From positions 1,178,001 through 1,242,000 of the forward strand of contig NC_047076.1 in NCBI RefSeq assembly GCF_902459465.1: a stretch of 64,000 nt of DNA. Reading direction: 5' to 3'. Made by a program: the position numbers and the translations under genes. This stretch comes from Asterias rubens. Lineage: Eukaryota > Echinodermata > Asteroidea > Forcipulatida > Asteriidae. Positions 12,421 through 24,559 of the stretch are shown here, one piece after another (position 1 is the stretch's first letter; each line of letters starts with the position of its first letter). Under the pieces are notes generated by a model. It was not told the origin of the DNA and made no database searches. It saw only the letters and a program-made list of their open reading frames with translations.

Positions 12421-13039
12421 TACTATAGAGGACAATTTGTGCACAGGGATGGCAATCATAATAATACAATACAAAGCTCGAAGCAAGGCTGAGATTTTTT
12501 GTTAAATCCATTTTGGAATTCAGGAACCACTCAAACGTCCGTCCCTGATGGAAGCTCTTTTTGTTTGGAAAATCCCGATATTTCATTTTGAATTTTGACT
12601 TATGTCTGCCGCCGACGTATAGGTTGTGCAGACACTATGGCATTGACTCAGTATTCCGTATATTAAAACTAATTGGACGTGCATTGCGTCTGACAGATCT
12701 GTTCTGACATTTTGACAATTTGAATTAATGATTCAAAACGAGAATATGAAAAACAATATCTATACTGTCGTGTACAACAATCTACAGATGATATACAGTT
12801 TATAATGCAATCTTCTTTGTGAGACCAAAAAGCCTATCCATTGTTTTCCAAGAAGTGGACTAGGCCTAGACAACACCCTGTATCTATATGAAAATTAATT
12901 ATTAGTACTATAATATTACAAACTATGGATTGGACAAAAAGGATGTACCACAATCAAACAGTCAACTCCATAAGTGTCCGCCAGCATTTCAAAAAGGCTT
13001 ATGGTACGCACGATATCACTCTGAGGTTCCTGACCTCCG

Positions 13040-13215
13040 GCAACCCGCTCCGGCACTCCGGCGCTCCAGCGCTCCGAGTCCAGTTTATTCACCCCTCCCA
13101 CTATAGTACCATGGGACGCCGTGCTTTCTCGAAGCCCATTCGTTTTGATTGCATGTTTTGATAACGGTGCTTTGAATCCCTTGGCAAAGCGCTCAATAAA
13201 TGTAGGTTATTACAA
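13040..13215 (+). mobile_element. Probable LINE 3' end stump
   Basis: The plus strand encodes a weak C-terminal tail (TMGRRAFSKPI), followed by the phrase ggcaaagcgctcaataaatg and taggttattac. This matches the general 3' end style of marine invertebrate LINEs (a cgctttataaatg-like end). Short and decayed; orientation is inferred from the tail. Confidence 0.4.
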
Positions 13216-13503
13216 CGGTTAATGGTGTCTTATGTGAGTACTGTCTTATATTCATTGAAAATCACTGGTTTGCAAATACACTTAGATGCACCGAGTCTGT
13301 TTTCAAACAGACCTGCCGTCGATTTAAATAATCAAACTAGGATTACTCTTATGGACGAGTTAAGTTCCGTAAAAATAAATGTTTTACATGCATAACTTGT
13401 CCTAATTCGCGATGGGCTTAATTCTAGCGTTTCGTGAAATCGGCTGCTGGCGCAGGAGAGATGTAAATACAATACAGATGAATATTTAAACACAAGATGT
13501 GTT

Positions 13504-13650
13504 TTAAAGGAACACGTTGCCTTGGATCGGTCGAGTTGGTCTTTGAAAAGCGTGTGTAACCGTTTGTTATGAACTAACACGGTCGGCCATTTATGTGAGC
13601 CGAATTTTTGACTCCCATAAATGGCCGACCGTCTTATATTAGTTCGCAAA
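13504..13650. mobile_element. Foldback element with ggtcggccatttatg arms
   Basis: The arm gaactaacacggtcggccat at 13571 is matched in inverted order by cataaatggccgaccg...agttc at 13616-13645. It is preceded by ttaaaggaacacgttgcctt, which looks like the terminus of another dispersed element. The minus-strand frame across it (13332-13670) is a by-product. Confidence 0.55.
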
Positions 13651-13980
13651 GTAAAATGAAAACCACGCAATTTCGAAGCAAGATTGTGGGGATCATCGTA
13701 TTCTACTTTTAAAACATCATCTTTCCAACCACATTGTGAAGAAGGTCATTCTATAGTGCTGGGCGAGTGTGTCAAAAGGATAATGTTCCCCATGAGTGGA
13801 GTGTAAGAAGGCGAAGATGTATCAGGCTCTGGATGTATGTTGGTGGTGTGCCCCGAAGAGATTGATACACATGAATGAGGATTTTGAAATTGATGCATTT
13901 TTTCTTACCGGGAGCCAGAGCCTTTTTGAAATGAAATTTGGAATATTTTTATAAAAATATGCTTGATTTTATATTTAGGT

Positions 13981-14177
13981 CCCAATTTCATAGAGCTGCT
14001 TAAGCACTAAAAGAAGCTCAGCAAAACAAACTTGTCCTAAACTAGAATATGGTTACCAGCACAATTAAATACCATTTCACTCGTACAATCTGTAACTGGT
14101 ATCATGTTTATTGTGGCTAAGCAGGGATTTTTAAGCAGTTTTTTTTTCTGCTTAAGCAGCTCTATGAAGTTTGGCCC
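13981..14177. mobile_element. Family N inverted-repeat element (atagagctgcttaa ends)
   Basis: The left end cccaatttcatagagctgct and the right end agcagctctatgaagtttgg are inverse copies. Similar termini occur at 35542-35826, 52232-52428 and 54408-54582, with partial copies near 50340 and 51380. The interior is short and non-coding. Confidence 0.65.
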
Positions 14178-14209
14178 TGATATTGATATTGTAAATGGCA
14201 TTGCACTTT

Positions 14210-14258
14210 GTCGTGACGTCATGAGAGAGTGCACAAGTCGTGACGTCACGAGAGAGCG
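14210..14258. promoter_or_regulatory. Tandem pair of CRE/ATF-like palindromes
   Basis: A 26-bp unit (gtcgtgacgtca, then gagagagtgcacaa) occurs twice in a row with small changes, placing tgacgtca at 14214-14221 and 14240-14247. tgacgtca is the consensus CREB/ATF site. No gene is seen close by, so the match may come from the tandem repeat alone. Confidence 0.3.
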
Positions 14259-14794
14259 AAAAACCTACTCTGTTGCCTCACGAGACAAAAACCTTCGAAT
14301 GTGTGAGAGGTTGCTAACTTGGGATCTAACAGATTTAGCGATGTGTGATATTCTTTTTGTTAAATGTCAATTTTTTTAGTCGAAGAATTCACTCTTGCAT
14401 TTGTCTGAACATTTTGTGTTGATAATTCTTTCTTGCAATAATGGAAAACCGTAATGGAGGTATTGGCCTTTTTGAGAAATGGTGGACGTACGAGATGCCT
14501 TGATTATTCGGGAGATTTTTTATATCTTTTTGTATCATTAAAAATTAAAGTACATACAATAAGTTGTAATAAGATGACATACACCCTTCTTTTATAAACC
14601 TTTATCATCCGTTTACGGATATCTTGATTTCCTCCCATTCAAACCAATGTAACCAAACTGAGGTTGAACGGACAATAGTCTGGTTCCGTTTTGTTTGGTG
14701 AGTATTTAGCATACATTACTGTTGTTGGGTACACAGGGAACATCACGAAGATGGTGGCAGTATGAAAAGGGGTTTAACGTCAACATATTTACAT

Positions 14795-14965
14795 TAAAGG
14801 TACACAGTTTAAAGACATTGATGGTAGAAAACTTCCCTTAAAATACTACTTGTTGAGGTGCTGCAGTCTTTGAGAAATTTGTAAAACAATCTCACAAAAA
14901 AAAATGTTCGTCTCGGTTACCACGTACAACGGATTTACGCGACTCCAGTCCTGTAATTTTCACCT
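14795..14965 (+). repeat. Family O dispersed repeat
   Basis: The block gtagaaaacttcccttaaaa, tactacttgttgaggtgctg and cagtctttgagaaat aligns by eye with the copies at 770-1010, 33340-33570 and 44265-44455. It is non-coding. Confidence 0.55.
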
Positions 14966-15529
14966 TTGTTTTCAAAAAACCTAACGACTAATGTAGCTGC
15001 AACTTCTGCAGGTAAATTACATTACATACATTTTCATTCACAGTCAGTAGGGATTTATGTCTTGACAAAATTTTCGCATATATAACAAGGTACCAATCTC
15101 TTTAAAAACTTGATTTAAATCGCTCAGTTCAATTTCCTTAAATTATAGCAAGATTCTCTGGGGGATTTCTGGAAAACAAGCTTTAAGGTTTAGCAGCTGG
15201 TCTTTTTTGTGATCACATGATTAATCCCCTACAGCGATAGGTGCAACCACTTTGCTGCTTGATATTTTTTGATCTGCGAAATCAATAATGCTAACGGCAT
15301 TATTTTATATTTTTAGATGTAATGATTTTTCCTTTTGCATCTTTTTTTTTTGTTTTTGTTCGTGGCACATTTATTCCGTGGGCACTTATGGCCATTTAAA
15401 AACGTTGTTTTCGTTTGCAAATTTTTGACCGGACCTTTACCCAGCGCTCTTGTACTAACTACAATAACTGATTTACTTTTGTTAACTGTTGTCAAAAGAA
15501 TTGTCGTTCTGTTTTTATACGTTTTATTA

Positions 15530-16015
15530 TTAAATATTATGGCTTTCAGTGTTTTCTTAAAACTGACGGAGTTTTGTGCAACGTCAATTCAGGAAAGAGC
15601 AAAAATTTCCTCTTTATGTTTGATCACTGAGTTGAGCCAAAACTATACAAAGAACGATTCGGACAGTATACCTACATCTTCTTTTATTGAATATGCTTTT
15701 ATTTGGCTTTCAATTTTTTCATCAAAGCTGGCCCAAATCGCTCAATATTAATGGAGGAAAAACGGCGCTCAAAAAGCTGCACCCTTGTTTTTATTTTCAA
15801 TTAGTCGAGCAAAAGCTATACAAAGAACGTTTAGCTTCAACTATTTGTTGAAATATCGTGCTCTAATTGACTTTCAGTGTTTTCGCCGAAGCTGACGGAA
15901 GTGCGCTCAATGTAAACTCAGGAAATTGCAGCAAAATTGGCGCTCGAAAATATCTTCCCTTTAAGATCTCCTGTAGTCGAGCCAAAAACTACAAAAATTG
16001 TACAAACAATGTCCA
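15530..16015. repeat. Degenerate tandem block, about three units
   Basis: The words ctttcagtgttttc, actgacggag / gctgacggaa, tcgagcaaaagctatacaaa / gagccaaaactatacaaaga and gcgctcaa recur at spacings of roughly 150-180 bp. The 138-codon plus-strand frame that overlaps the first units has no domain. Confidence 0.45.
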
Positions 16016-16028
16016 TCATCAGTTCTTG

Positions 16029-16301
16029 AAGTCATGTAGTTTTTTGAGAAAAGAAGTAATTTATTTATTAAAAAATTATTTTAACTGAATTCGAGACCTC
16101 AGCTGAGGTCTCGAATTCAAGACATCTGAAAGCACACAAGTACAGTGTGACACGGGTGTTTTTCTTCCATTATTCTCTCGCAACTTCGACGACCAATTGA
16201 GTTTAAATTTTCACAGGTTTGTTATTTTATGCATATGTTGAGATACACGAAGTAAGAAGATTAGGCTTTGACAACTACCAAAGGTGTTCAGTGCCTTTAA
16301 A
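16029..16301 (+). mobile_element. Family A MITE, right-hand part
   Basis: It has the central inverted pair gaattcgagacctcagctga / ggtctcgaattcaagacatc at about 16086-16125. Then come acgggtgtttttcttccatt, ttcacaggtttgttatttta and the end aaggtgttcagtgcctttaa. The left terminus is lost. Confidence 0.75.
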
Positions 16302-17128
16302 GCAAATGTCGATTGTTTAATGGGTTTGTTTTACCTCACTAATGTACTGTTCATCAAAAAACATCAATAATCACATTCCGTGAATCGGTTTTAAAATGTT
16401 GTTCAGATGTCGACATGTTGTCCCCCTTCAGCAGGTATGACATGAGACTTCTTAAATTCAGCTGATTTCCTCTTTTGGGGTTTTGGTTATCCTCTTTTTC
16501 CCCCCTCACTTTCTGTGTACAAAAAGTATAGGAATATCCCTTTTTTCTTGACCGGTTTTCGCTTTTCCTCCTTTTTTCATGGGAACTGGGCCATGGATAG
16601 TGGCCCTTTTCGAATCCACGGCTTCGGCTCCAGATTCGACTCAAGCTAGCTTGGCCCGCAGTTGTTTTAAAAATTGCGCGTGCTTTTCGTAGGTGCTCAG
16701 GGCTTCAGGCGAGAGGACGGAGTCTGTCGCCGAATCCAAAGCCGAAGTCGTGGTTTCAAAAAGGGTCTTTATATTTTAATATGAGACCTTGTATTTGCAC
16801 ACATTTATTTTATTGCTGCCCTGCATGTACATATTCACATTAACCAAGTTTGTTAATTATACTCAAATTATGAGTAGTTTACAGTAATACATAACTTAGG
16901 ATATGAAAACAAATAAAAGTTCACAATGATTTAGATAGTTATATATAATATAGGAAGCTTTAAGTATGACCTTTGCAGCAATTTAGCGCTGGAATAAGTT
17001 CCTTTTGTTGTCATAAAACGATCAACAGATGAATGCTCAAAGTAGGTCAGGCTTTTACCGTCCGCCGTGACTTGGTATCTTGCCTTCAACTTCTAATGTA
17101 TACTTGGAACAGTCAGTTCGATGTTCAA
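16302..17128. other. Intergenic, no gene seen
   Basis: No supported exon was seen. A 96-codon minus-strand frame at 16354-16644 is lysine/arginine-rich from a pyrimidine-rich plus strand and matches no family I know. Confidence 0.4.
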
Positions 17129-17420
17129 TTAAAGGCACATGGCTCTATTCGTTATTACTCAAAATATTTAAAATCATGAAATTTACTTTGTATCGATTAA
17201 TGGAGAGCTGTTGATAGTATAAAACATTGTAAGAAACGGCACACTCTGAAGTAACGTAGTTTTAAAGAAAAGAGGTAATTTCTCACTCAAATAAAACAAA
17301 AAAATACTTCAGCTATAAAACTTTTGTTAGGCCTTTGCATACTGTACGCACAAAAAGTGCAATGCAAGGGTGTTTTTCTCTCATTATTCTCTTTCAAAGT
17401 CGATGACCAATTGAGCCCCC
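17129..17420 (+). mobile_element. Family A MITE, left-hand part
   Basis: It starts ttaaaggcacatggctctat, continues with gagctgttgatagtataaaa, cattgtaagaaacggcacac and cttcagct, and breaks off after gatgaccaattgagcc. The right terminus is missing. Confidence 0.7.
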
Positions 17421-18011
17421 CAAAACATCTTGTGGTATGGACTTGTGATCTGCAATTATTTTGAAGGGGCTATGAACACACAGGTGAAGTTATTATCTGT
17501 CATAAAATTTGTTTTAAATCAAATATTTTATATTTAGTTCAACATGTGACAGGACACCTTTCACATTTCATTATTGAGTAAATTTAAACGTTTTTATTAA
17601 TTAGGAGCACACTCGAGTGGCCGCTTGTCAATGAATTTGTACAGGTGTTTTTATTTCGTTTGTATTTAGTTTCAAGCGTCTTGCACGAATTGATAAATTG
17701 GTGCTCACTTAAATTCGAAGAAAATTGTTTTCGTGCGGTAAACCGATCATAGGTTTCTGTCTGTGTGTCTATTATAATGTGTCTTGTTCGTATATTTTTA
17801 TTCACATATCGCACGAAGATTTAAAAAAAAATATATATATTTTCGTGTGGATTTTATTCCTCGGTAAAAACTTTAAAGCGTGAATAGTTGTCAGAATCCC
17901 AGCTTAACAATTTTATTGGATAAACGTCTTTGCAGTATTCCCAGCTTAGGATACGTCGATATTGATTCGTAAAATTTACATTTGAATGGGAAGAAACAAT
18001 ATGTCTGTTGG

Positions 18012-18990
18012 TGTTCAAGTGGGCTTTAAATAATGCACCTGTATCCTCCTTGGCGCCTTTGGTTATTGAAACAATCTTCGTTTACAATTCTTTTTTATTT
18101 CACTACCTTACTGCGTTGGTTTTCCCCTAGATCAATTCCCTGGGGTTTTCTCCCACATCTAAAACTGACACTTCTTTCTTTGTCTTCTCTCTGTTTGGGT
18201 TATTGGCTATTCCTTAGTCATTTACATTTTAATAGGAAGAAACAATCTGCATAAATCTTAGGTATTCAAGTTGGCTTTAAAACTGCACATAGCAGCCTGC
18301 TCGGAGCCTTTGATTGCTAAAATATTCTTCGTTCACGATTCTTTTTTTATTTCCCCTACCTTACTGCATTGGTTTCCCCCTAGATCAATTCCATGTGTGT
18401 TTCTCCAACACCTTAAACTGAAACTTCTTTCTTTGTCTTCTCTCCGTTTGGGTTATTGGATATTCCTAGTCATTTACATTTTAATAGAAAGAAACAATCT
18501 GCACAAGTCTTGGTTGGCTTTACAATTGCATCTTTTTCAGTTTGCTCGGCGTCTTTAGTTATTAAAACCAACTTCGTTTACGATTCTTGTTGATGTACCT
18601 ATCTTACTGCTTGGTGTTCCCCTGGAACAATTCTCTTGGGTTTTCTCCCACATCTATAACATCTTGTCTTCTCTCCATTTGGTTCTTGGGTATAGCATTG
18701 ATTCGTAGTCATTCACGTTTTATTAGAAATAAACAATCGTCATTAGTCTTTTAGGTGCTCAAGTTGGCTTTAAAAGTGCACCTAATAGCAGCCTGCTCTG
18801 AGCCTTTGGTTATTATAATATTCTTGATTTTCCTGTGTTTATTTTTTCCGAATTTCTTTTTTGATGTCCCTGTCTGACTATGCGCGAGGATGGGTTTGCC
18901 CTTGAATAATTCTCTGGGGTATTTCTCCCACAAATTCGACTGAAACCAACTTCTTCTCTCCATTGGGTTCTTGGCTAGTAGTACAGTGAT
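18012..18990 (+). repeat. Tandem array, four units of about 240-250 bp
   Basis: Units begin near 18014, 18264, 18515 and 18757 with a (c/t)aagttggcttta word. Each runs through gcacct/gcatag, gcctttggttattg, cttcgtttacgattctt, ttactgcgttggttttcccc, tagatcaattcc, ttctcccacatctaaaac, tgtcttctctc and catttacattttaatagaaa. Divergence between units is clearly visible, so the array is old. The 73- and 95-codon plus-strand frames are the same unit translated twice. Confidence 0.7.
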
Positions 18991-19465
18991 TAAGAGTCTG
19001 AGTGCCCCTGGTTTCACAACCATAATAAAACTGATATTGATGGAGTAATAATTTTCAATCAAGCTTTGATGTTTCTTTTTCCTTTTTTTTAAGGGTAAGA
19101 GGTCTCCTGTTTCTCTGGATGGGTTTTCTCCCGGGATCAGTCTAATTGCTTTGTTTTCTAGACATGCCTTGAGTCATATTAGCTTAAGATGCCTCTGTGT
19201 ACGTTTATTTAATGTAATAAGTGCTGAAACGTCTGCTACGCACAAGGAAAGTTGGATATTGAAGATGTGTACGATGTCTGTTACACATCGTCTTTATAAT
19301 TTGTTTAACCATAATTGATGGGAGTGTAAGATGTGGCGCTTGACTTTATGTTGCATATCATCGTCTTTATTAGATTGAGTCGGTCTGTGTTAAAGACACT
19401 GGTTAGATAATTGTTAGCAAAACAACTTACTTGGTAACGAGCAAAGGGGAGCTGTTGATAGTATA

Positions 19466-19968
19466 CAAATATTGACTGCTTCGAGTGCTATGGTTAAAAC
19501 TATGACTCCCAAAGGTGATCCCCAGAGCGTTCTATGTTCCTGAGGTGCAGCCGAGGGAAAAAGGAACGGTCCGGGGATCACCGAGGGAGTCATAGTTTTT
19601 AACCATTGCACGAGTAAAAGCAGTCAATATTTGTTTTATAACACCCCAAACATTTCTAAATACTGTACTATTATTATTAAGTTACAGACCTGAATGCTAC
19701 AATCCACGGACGACGCGAATACAGATTGCAAACACTTTTACTGTGCTGCATGTAGTGTCGTGCAATCCGAAATGGTTACAGACTATTAATGTATCATCCT
19801 CGTACACGCAACGGACGTCTGGGTACTGCACGCCGTGTGCTAGTCTTTGGACTAGCGCATGGCAAACCGACGCACTATCACACGGCCGTCGTCTAGCAAA
19901 ACTAAGACATGTCATGTGACGCGCTCTAAACCAATGAGCAGGCAGAATACTTGCAAGGGGTGTTATAA
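19466..19968. mobile_element. Composite insert inside a family A element
   Basis: The insert splits the host word gatagtataaaacattg, with TATA (or TA) present on both sides. Its first 170 bp is a hairpin: caaatattgactgcttcgag at 19466 is inverted as gcagtcaatatttg at about 19621-19634, with actatgactccc / gggagtcatagt inside. The remaining part is bounded by ataacacccc (19636) and ggggtgttat (19958), which are also inverse copies. It may be one element with a rearranged end or two successive insertions. Confidence 0.55.
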
Positions 19969-20251
19969 TATAAAACATTGTGAGAAACGGCTACCTCTTA
20001 AGTAATGTAGCTTTTGAGAAAGAAGTAATTTCTCACTCAAATAATAAAGACTTCAGCTGAAACCTTTGGTTGTGCATTATGAAAGCACATGAAAGCACAT
20101 TACGCATTATGGGTGTTTTTTTTTTCATTATTCGCTTGCAACTTCGATGACCAATTGAGCCCAAATTTTCATAGGTTGTTATATATGCATAAAATATGAT
20201 AGGAAACACCAAGTGAGAATACTGGTCTTTCACAATTACAAAATATGTCCA

Positions 20252-20409
20252 GCCGTCGATTTCACGAAACGCTAGGACGATCAAGTAACTCGTCCTAACT
20301 TAGGATGGGTTCAATGCGTCCTAACGTCTATTGTTACGAAACTTGACTCGTCCTAAGTCCTAAGATTATTCCTATACAAGTTAGGAAGAGTTTGGTGAAA
20401 TCGACGGTA
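20252..20409. mobile_element. Family C foldback element nested in a family A terminus
   Basis: The ends gccgtcgatttcacgaaacg and tttggtgaaatcgacggta are inverse copies. The body is made of short inverted words such as aactcgtcctaact and taggacgagt. Sister copies lie at 22902-23070 and 30454-30605. Confidence 0.7.
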
Positions 20410-20479
20410 GTTCCCTTTAATCATACTTGATGACAGAGTACGCTGGACTCTATTTTACAACTTCGCCGTCTTTATTATA

Positions 20480-21122
20480 TTCAGTCGGTCTGTATTAATA
20501 AATCCATTTCATGGAAAGAACATGATTCAATTAATACATGGTCATGACGTTAACTCTTTCTTTACATTAACTTCAAATATTCATTCTTATGATACTCGAA
20601 GTACTCGTAACAAAAAACTTTATGTCCGTTTTAACAGAACATCATTGTTTAGAAATAGTCTTGTCCAACGTGGTACTACATATTGGAATAGTCTCAGCGA
20701 TTCGTTAAAATCTTCACCTACTTTGTCAAATTTTGCTAAAAAAATTAAAGCACAGTTCTTTAATTCTTAGTTTTGAATGTAAAGTTATGATATATTTTCC
20801 GGATGATGTTTTGTCTTTGTACCTACATGTATCATGTTTCTATGTAAGTCAGTGTTGTGATAGTCTGTTGGTGTGTTTATTTGTTTGTTTGTTTCTTGTC
20901 TGTCCGTAGGTACGGGAACAAAAGCTTTTGCTTCACCCTATGCCTAAATGTTGTCCTGTCTGCGATTATTTATTCAACTTCCGTGTAAATTGTTATTGTT
21001 TTTATTTTATCTCTGGTTTGTCATTATATACTCATTATCATGTATCGTAACTTTAACGATATACACAAATGTAACTTAATGCATGGCAGCATTGAAATAA
21101 ATGTGAATGAATGAATGAATGA
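20480..21122 (+). mobile_element. LINE 3' end (C-terminal tail plus 3' UTR and tgaa tail)
   Basis: The frame at about 20522-20770 encodes YDTRSTRNKKLYVRF and then RGTTYWNSLSDSLKSS with FAKKIKAQF. This is the usual C-terminal end of CR1/L2-type non-LTR elements. About 340 bp of non-coding sequence follows, closing with (gaat)n at 21105-21122, as expected for the microsatellite 3' tail of that group. There is no reverse transcriptase domain, so the copy is 5'-truncated. Confidence 0.7.
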
Positions 21123-22901
21123 CCTTGAAACAAGGCTAAGGAGTATGGCGTTGGCCGCACGATGCATATACACTTACAATGCCGATGACGTTTTGTGTAG
21201 ACTCCAACTCAAGGCCGTTAGTACCGTACTTGAGATCGGCAATGGTTTCTCAAACGTAACTTCAATAGATAACAATAGGATGCGTTTTGGGAAAGTGTTG
21301 CCGTGGGAACTGTGTATTGTTTAAATGAATCCCTTTTTTTAGAATGAAGGAATTTGGAAGTATGTCAAGAGTCAATCCGCAGCCCATTCACGGTCGAAGT
21401 TGATTTATTCAATGAGTGATGCGTTTTGAGTGACATTGGAGACTGCACAATCAATAGAACAAAATTAAGAAAGGGTTTTTTTTTTTGGGGGGGGGGCGCA
21501 GAAGGAAATTTATAGGCCTAAAACTTACCAAGTTCCGTCATATTTTTTATTTAGTGGCACTTTGCCTTCTAATCCCTCAAAATATTGCTGTTTGGAATTG
21601 CTCCCTGTATTAAAACGTAATCATGCACTCAACCTTCAAGCCACAAATTTGCAATGTTGCTTGAAAATTTACTTGCAAACTATGGTTATTTCCCTCTTTT
21701 TTTAACTGCGTAAGGTTTTCTCGTGCGTCTACAGCACCTTAATTTGATAACTGACCTGCCCTAACAGTTGGTTTTTCTCTTTACGCCCCCCCCCCTCTTT
21801 TAGTGGTTGACTTTCACCCGTTCGCTCGTTCGCCCGCTCCACCCGCATGTAAATCCAATGACATGTCACAAAACAAGTATACTCTATACTATTATAAAGC
21901 TGTTGTTTTTGAACCTTCTACTTGTGTGCGTGCATTGACAAAAAAATAAGATGGACGCACAACAGTAATGGATCTGTGGTAAATAAATCAAATTAAGACT
22001 ATGTAGTAACCTTTTATATGGGTCACAAGATATAGAATAGTTATTTAGGCAGTGTAATATATATACATATCACAATATATAGCCTAAAGGAATAATCAGT
22101 CAGGCGCAAGTTGGCCAAGCATGTTTTCATATTGCATGAATGGCTTACGATGTTTATTCCGACACTCTATTGGGAACCGTAAGATTGTCTATGAGATTTG
22201 TTTAATAATGAACTATCTTGTCTGCAGCGTCGTTGTTGAGTTCCAAAAGGAACTCCTCGGAGATTCTGCCACATTTGTTTATTTTTGTGTTCTGTGTAAA
22301 CGCATGCTACTTATTATTTCATGGTTTGCGAGCCCCTTTAGTTCTTCAACCATAATTATGTAATCCAAAGGTCAAAATATATACTTCCCACAAAATTGTT
22401 TTTTTGAGGTATCAAGACGTTTGGTAAAGCTTCGAAGTCTTGAATCCCAGCTTTTATTTTTATTTCTTCTTTTTCGCTTCATCCATTTGTCTTTTGTTCG
22501 AAGTATGAAATAGATACATCTGGTTTGTGATATAGACATTTGAACTAAAATCTAATGACGGTTAAAAATTAAACACATTTAGTGTGTTAGCTGGCAGTAA
22601 GCAACTTGCTAAAGAAGCTTATTCTTTACTCATATATAGTTCGTAGTTCAATTTATTTCCACTCAATCATTTGAAATTACAAATAACAACTTTGCCGGGG
22701 CACAACTTAATTGAAAAGGCCTACGAATGTAGTTAAAATCCCATTCTAAAACAAAGTTTGAGGATTATATTTAAGTTTGCTTGGCCAGGGTTTACCCGCT
22801 GGATTTTTTCCAACATAGACTAGTCCGCTGTCTCAATGGTTTTCCCCATTGTCTCGTACACAAACGAGTCTAAGTCTGCCATGTAGCAACAATATAATCC
22901 T
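21123..22901. other. Intergenic, no gene seen
   Basis: No supported exon was seen. It contains a T/G homopolymer run at about 21475-21497, a C run at about 21786-21795 and AT-rich DNA. Frames of 69-80 codons lack any recognisable domain. Confidence 0.4.
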
Positions 22902-23070
22902 GCCGTCGATTTCACCAAACTCTTCCTAACTTAAGACTAATCTTAGGACTTAGGACGAGTCCCAAACCTGCACTGTAGCATGCAGACCTTAAGATTAATC
23001 CTAAGTTAAGACGAGTTACTCTTCCTAACTCGAGATAAGACGAGTCCTAACTCTTTGTGAAATCGACGGC
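22902..23070. mobile_element. Family C foldback element
   Basis: The ends gccgtcgatttcaccaaact and ctttgtgaaatcgacggc are inverse copies. The interior repeats aactt(a/c)agacta, gacttaggacgagt and taagacgagt in both orientations. Confidence 0.75.
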
Positions 23071-23754
23071 TGGTCCGCCCCTTGAATGGTAAGATACAAT
23101 ATCTAGACCATGTTGAAGACTGTGGGATTGCTTTCAGTTTGTTCAACCCTCGGTTAGGACTAGTAAATTGAGATAATGACAAGACACTGGTATTTATGCA
23201 ACCTTCCTTTACGGTATTATTATTATAATATGTTTTGTTTAATCACATTGACTGGTTAAATACAATTTTCATCGTTGCAAGTTTATCCTAGCTGCGGCCA
23301 GCAGAAATTAATTTTCTTCAAGGCATGGCAAAACAAAGTCAATGTCCACCAAGGCATTCGTAAATACATCGTTGTTTTACAAGTCATCCATGAAAATTAA
23401 TAATATTCAATATGCCAAAAAATGTATCAAGAAGAATAAACTGTTCTTTATTTTTTTCTCTTCAATGGGCAGTTTTCTTTCCCCGGTTGAACAAGGTCAG
23501 AAATAATTGATAAACTCAATTTGTTTTCTGAAATGACAAGGTAGTAAAGCCTTGTTTTTATATCCTGCTTTATGATATAAAATTGCTTCCTGTTCGTTTT
23601 CGTTGAAAACTGCAATCTCAAGGTATAGTGAACGAAAATAATCAAATATTGTTTATGGTTGTTTCTCATGACAGCGTGCAAACTTTTCGACGTTTCAGTA
23701 TATGCTGTGGTCTCCATGAGGATTAAACTGTAGAATACTGCCAATATTAGTTTA

Positions 23755-24136
23755 AAAACACTAAACACTATTGGTAATTGTCAAAGACTAGTCTACACAG
23801 TTGGAGTTGGTGTATCTCAACAAAATAATAAACCTTTGAAAATTTGAGCTCGATTGGTCGTTAGAGTTGCGAGATAAAAATGAAAGAAAAACACCCTTGT
23901 CACACGAAGCTGTGTGCGTTTAGATGGTTGATTTCGAGACCTTTAAATTCTAAATCTGAGGTCTCGAAATCAAATTCGTGGAAAGTTACATCTTTCTCAA
24001 AAAATATGGCACTTCAGAGGGAGCCGTTTCTCACAGTGTTTTATGCCATCAACCTCTCCCCATTACTCGTAATCAAGAAAGGTTTTATGCTTGTAATTAT
24101 TTTGAGTAATCACCAATAGTGTCCACTGCCTTTAAA
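23755..24136 (-). mobile_element. Family A MITE, nearly complete
   Basis: It reads acactattggtaattgtcaa at the left and gtgtccactgcctttaaa at the right. The central pair is gatttcgagacc...ggtctcgaaatc at about 23929-23972. The 79-codon plus-strand frame through it is a repeat frame that recurs at 45802-46008 and 56685-56926. Confidence 0.85.
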
Positions 24137-24559
24137 GGGTATTAAACATTGTATTATATATTGGTCAGGATAAAACAAACATTTTTTAGTCTGAAAGTTA
24201 GCTTTTACTGATTATGATGGGCATACATTATAGAGCCACCCCATCACAGATTCTGTTCTAGGAAACACTGTGATGTTTCAATTAAATTCCCGAATCCCCC
24301 GTGGAGCCTCGTGGTCCTTTTATAGCTCAGTTTGACCCGTAGTCGATTTCAAAGTTTCAAAGTGACATTTAAATCCGGGTCAGTTTTGACCCAGTGATGT
24401 TGTCGCAAGACGTCAATATCCTAGGCTGGTATAAACACCATGGATTCACACACACATAAATCGAGTATGTTTGTCCGTGAGTTAACACACATGATGTCTT
24501 ATACACACGATGCGTTTTAAGTAAAATATTTACCAGCCCTAATATCACATTGCATTCAT

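Larger units (their letters stand above)
19389..20420 (+). mobile_element. Family A MITE split by two later insertions
   Basis: The left end (gttaaagacactgg...gctgttgatagtata) runs to 19465. The family A sequence resumes with tataaaacattgtgagaaac at 19969 and continues to atatgtccag at about 20251. It is interrupted again and finishes with ttccctttaa at 20420. The two gaps are filled by the elements at 19466-19968 and 20252-20409. Confidence 0.75.

Noticed and set aside
15335..15751. 138-codon plus-strand frame with hydrophobic start
   Set aside because: The Phe/Leu-rich start comes from T-rich DNA, and the rest overlaps a degenerate tandem repeat.
23880..24119. Recurring frame (also at 45802-46008 and 56685-56926) that looks like a conserved small protein
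   Set aside because: The similarity follows the family A MITE nucleotide sequence; stops and shifts differ between copies.
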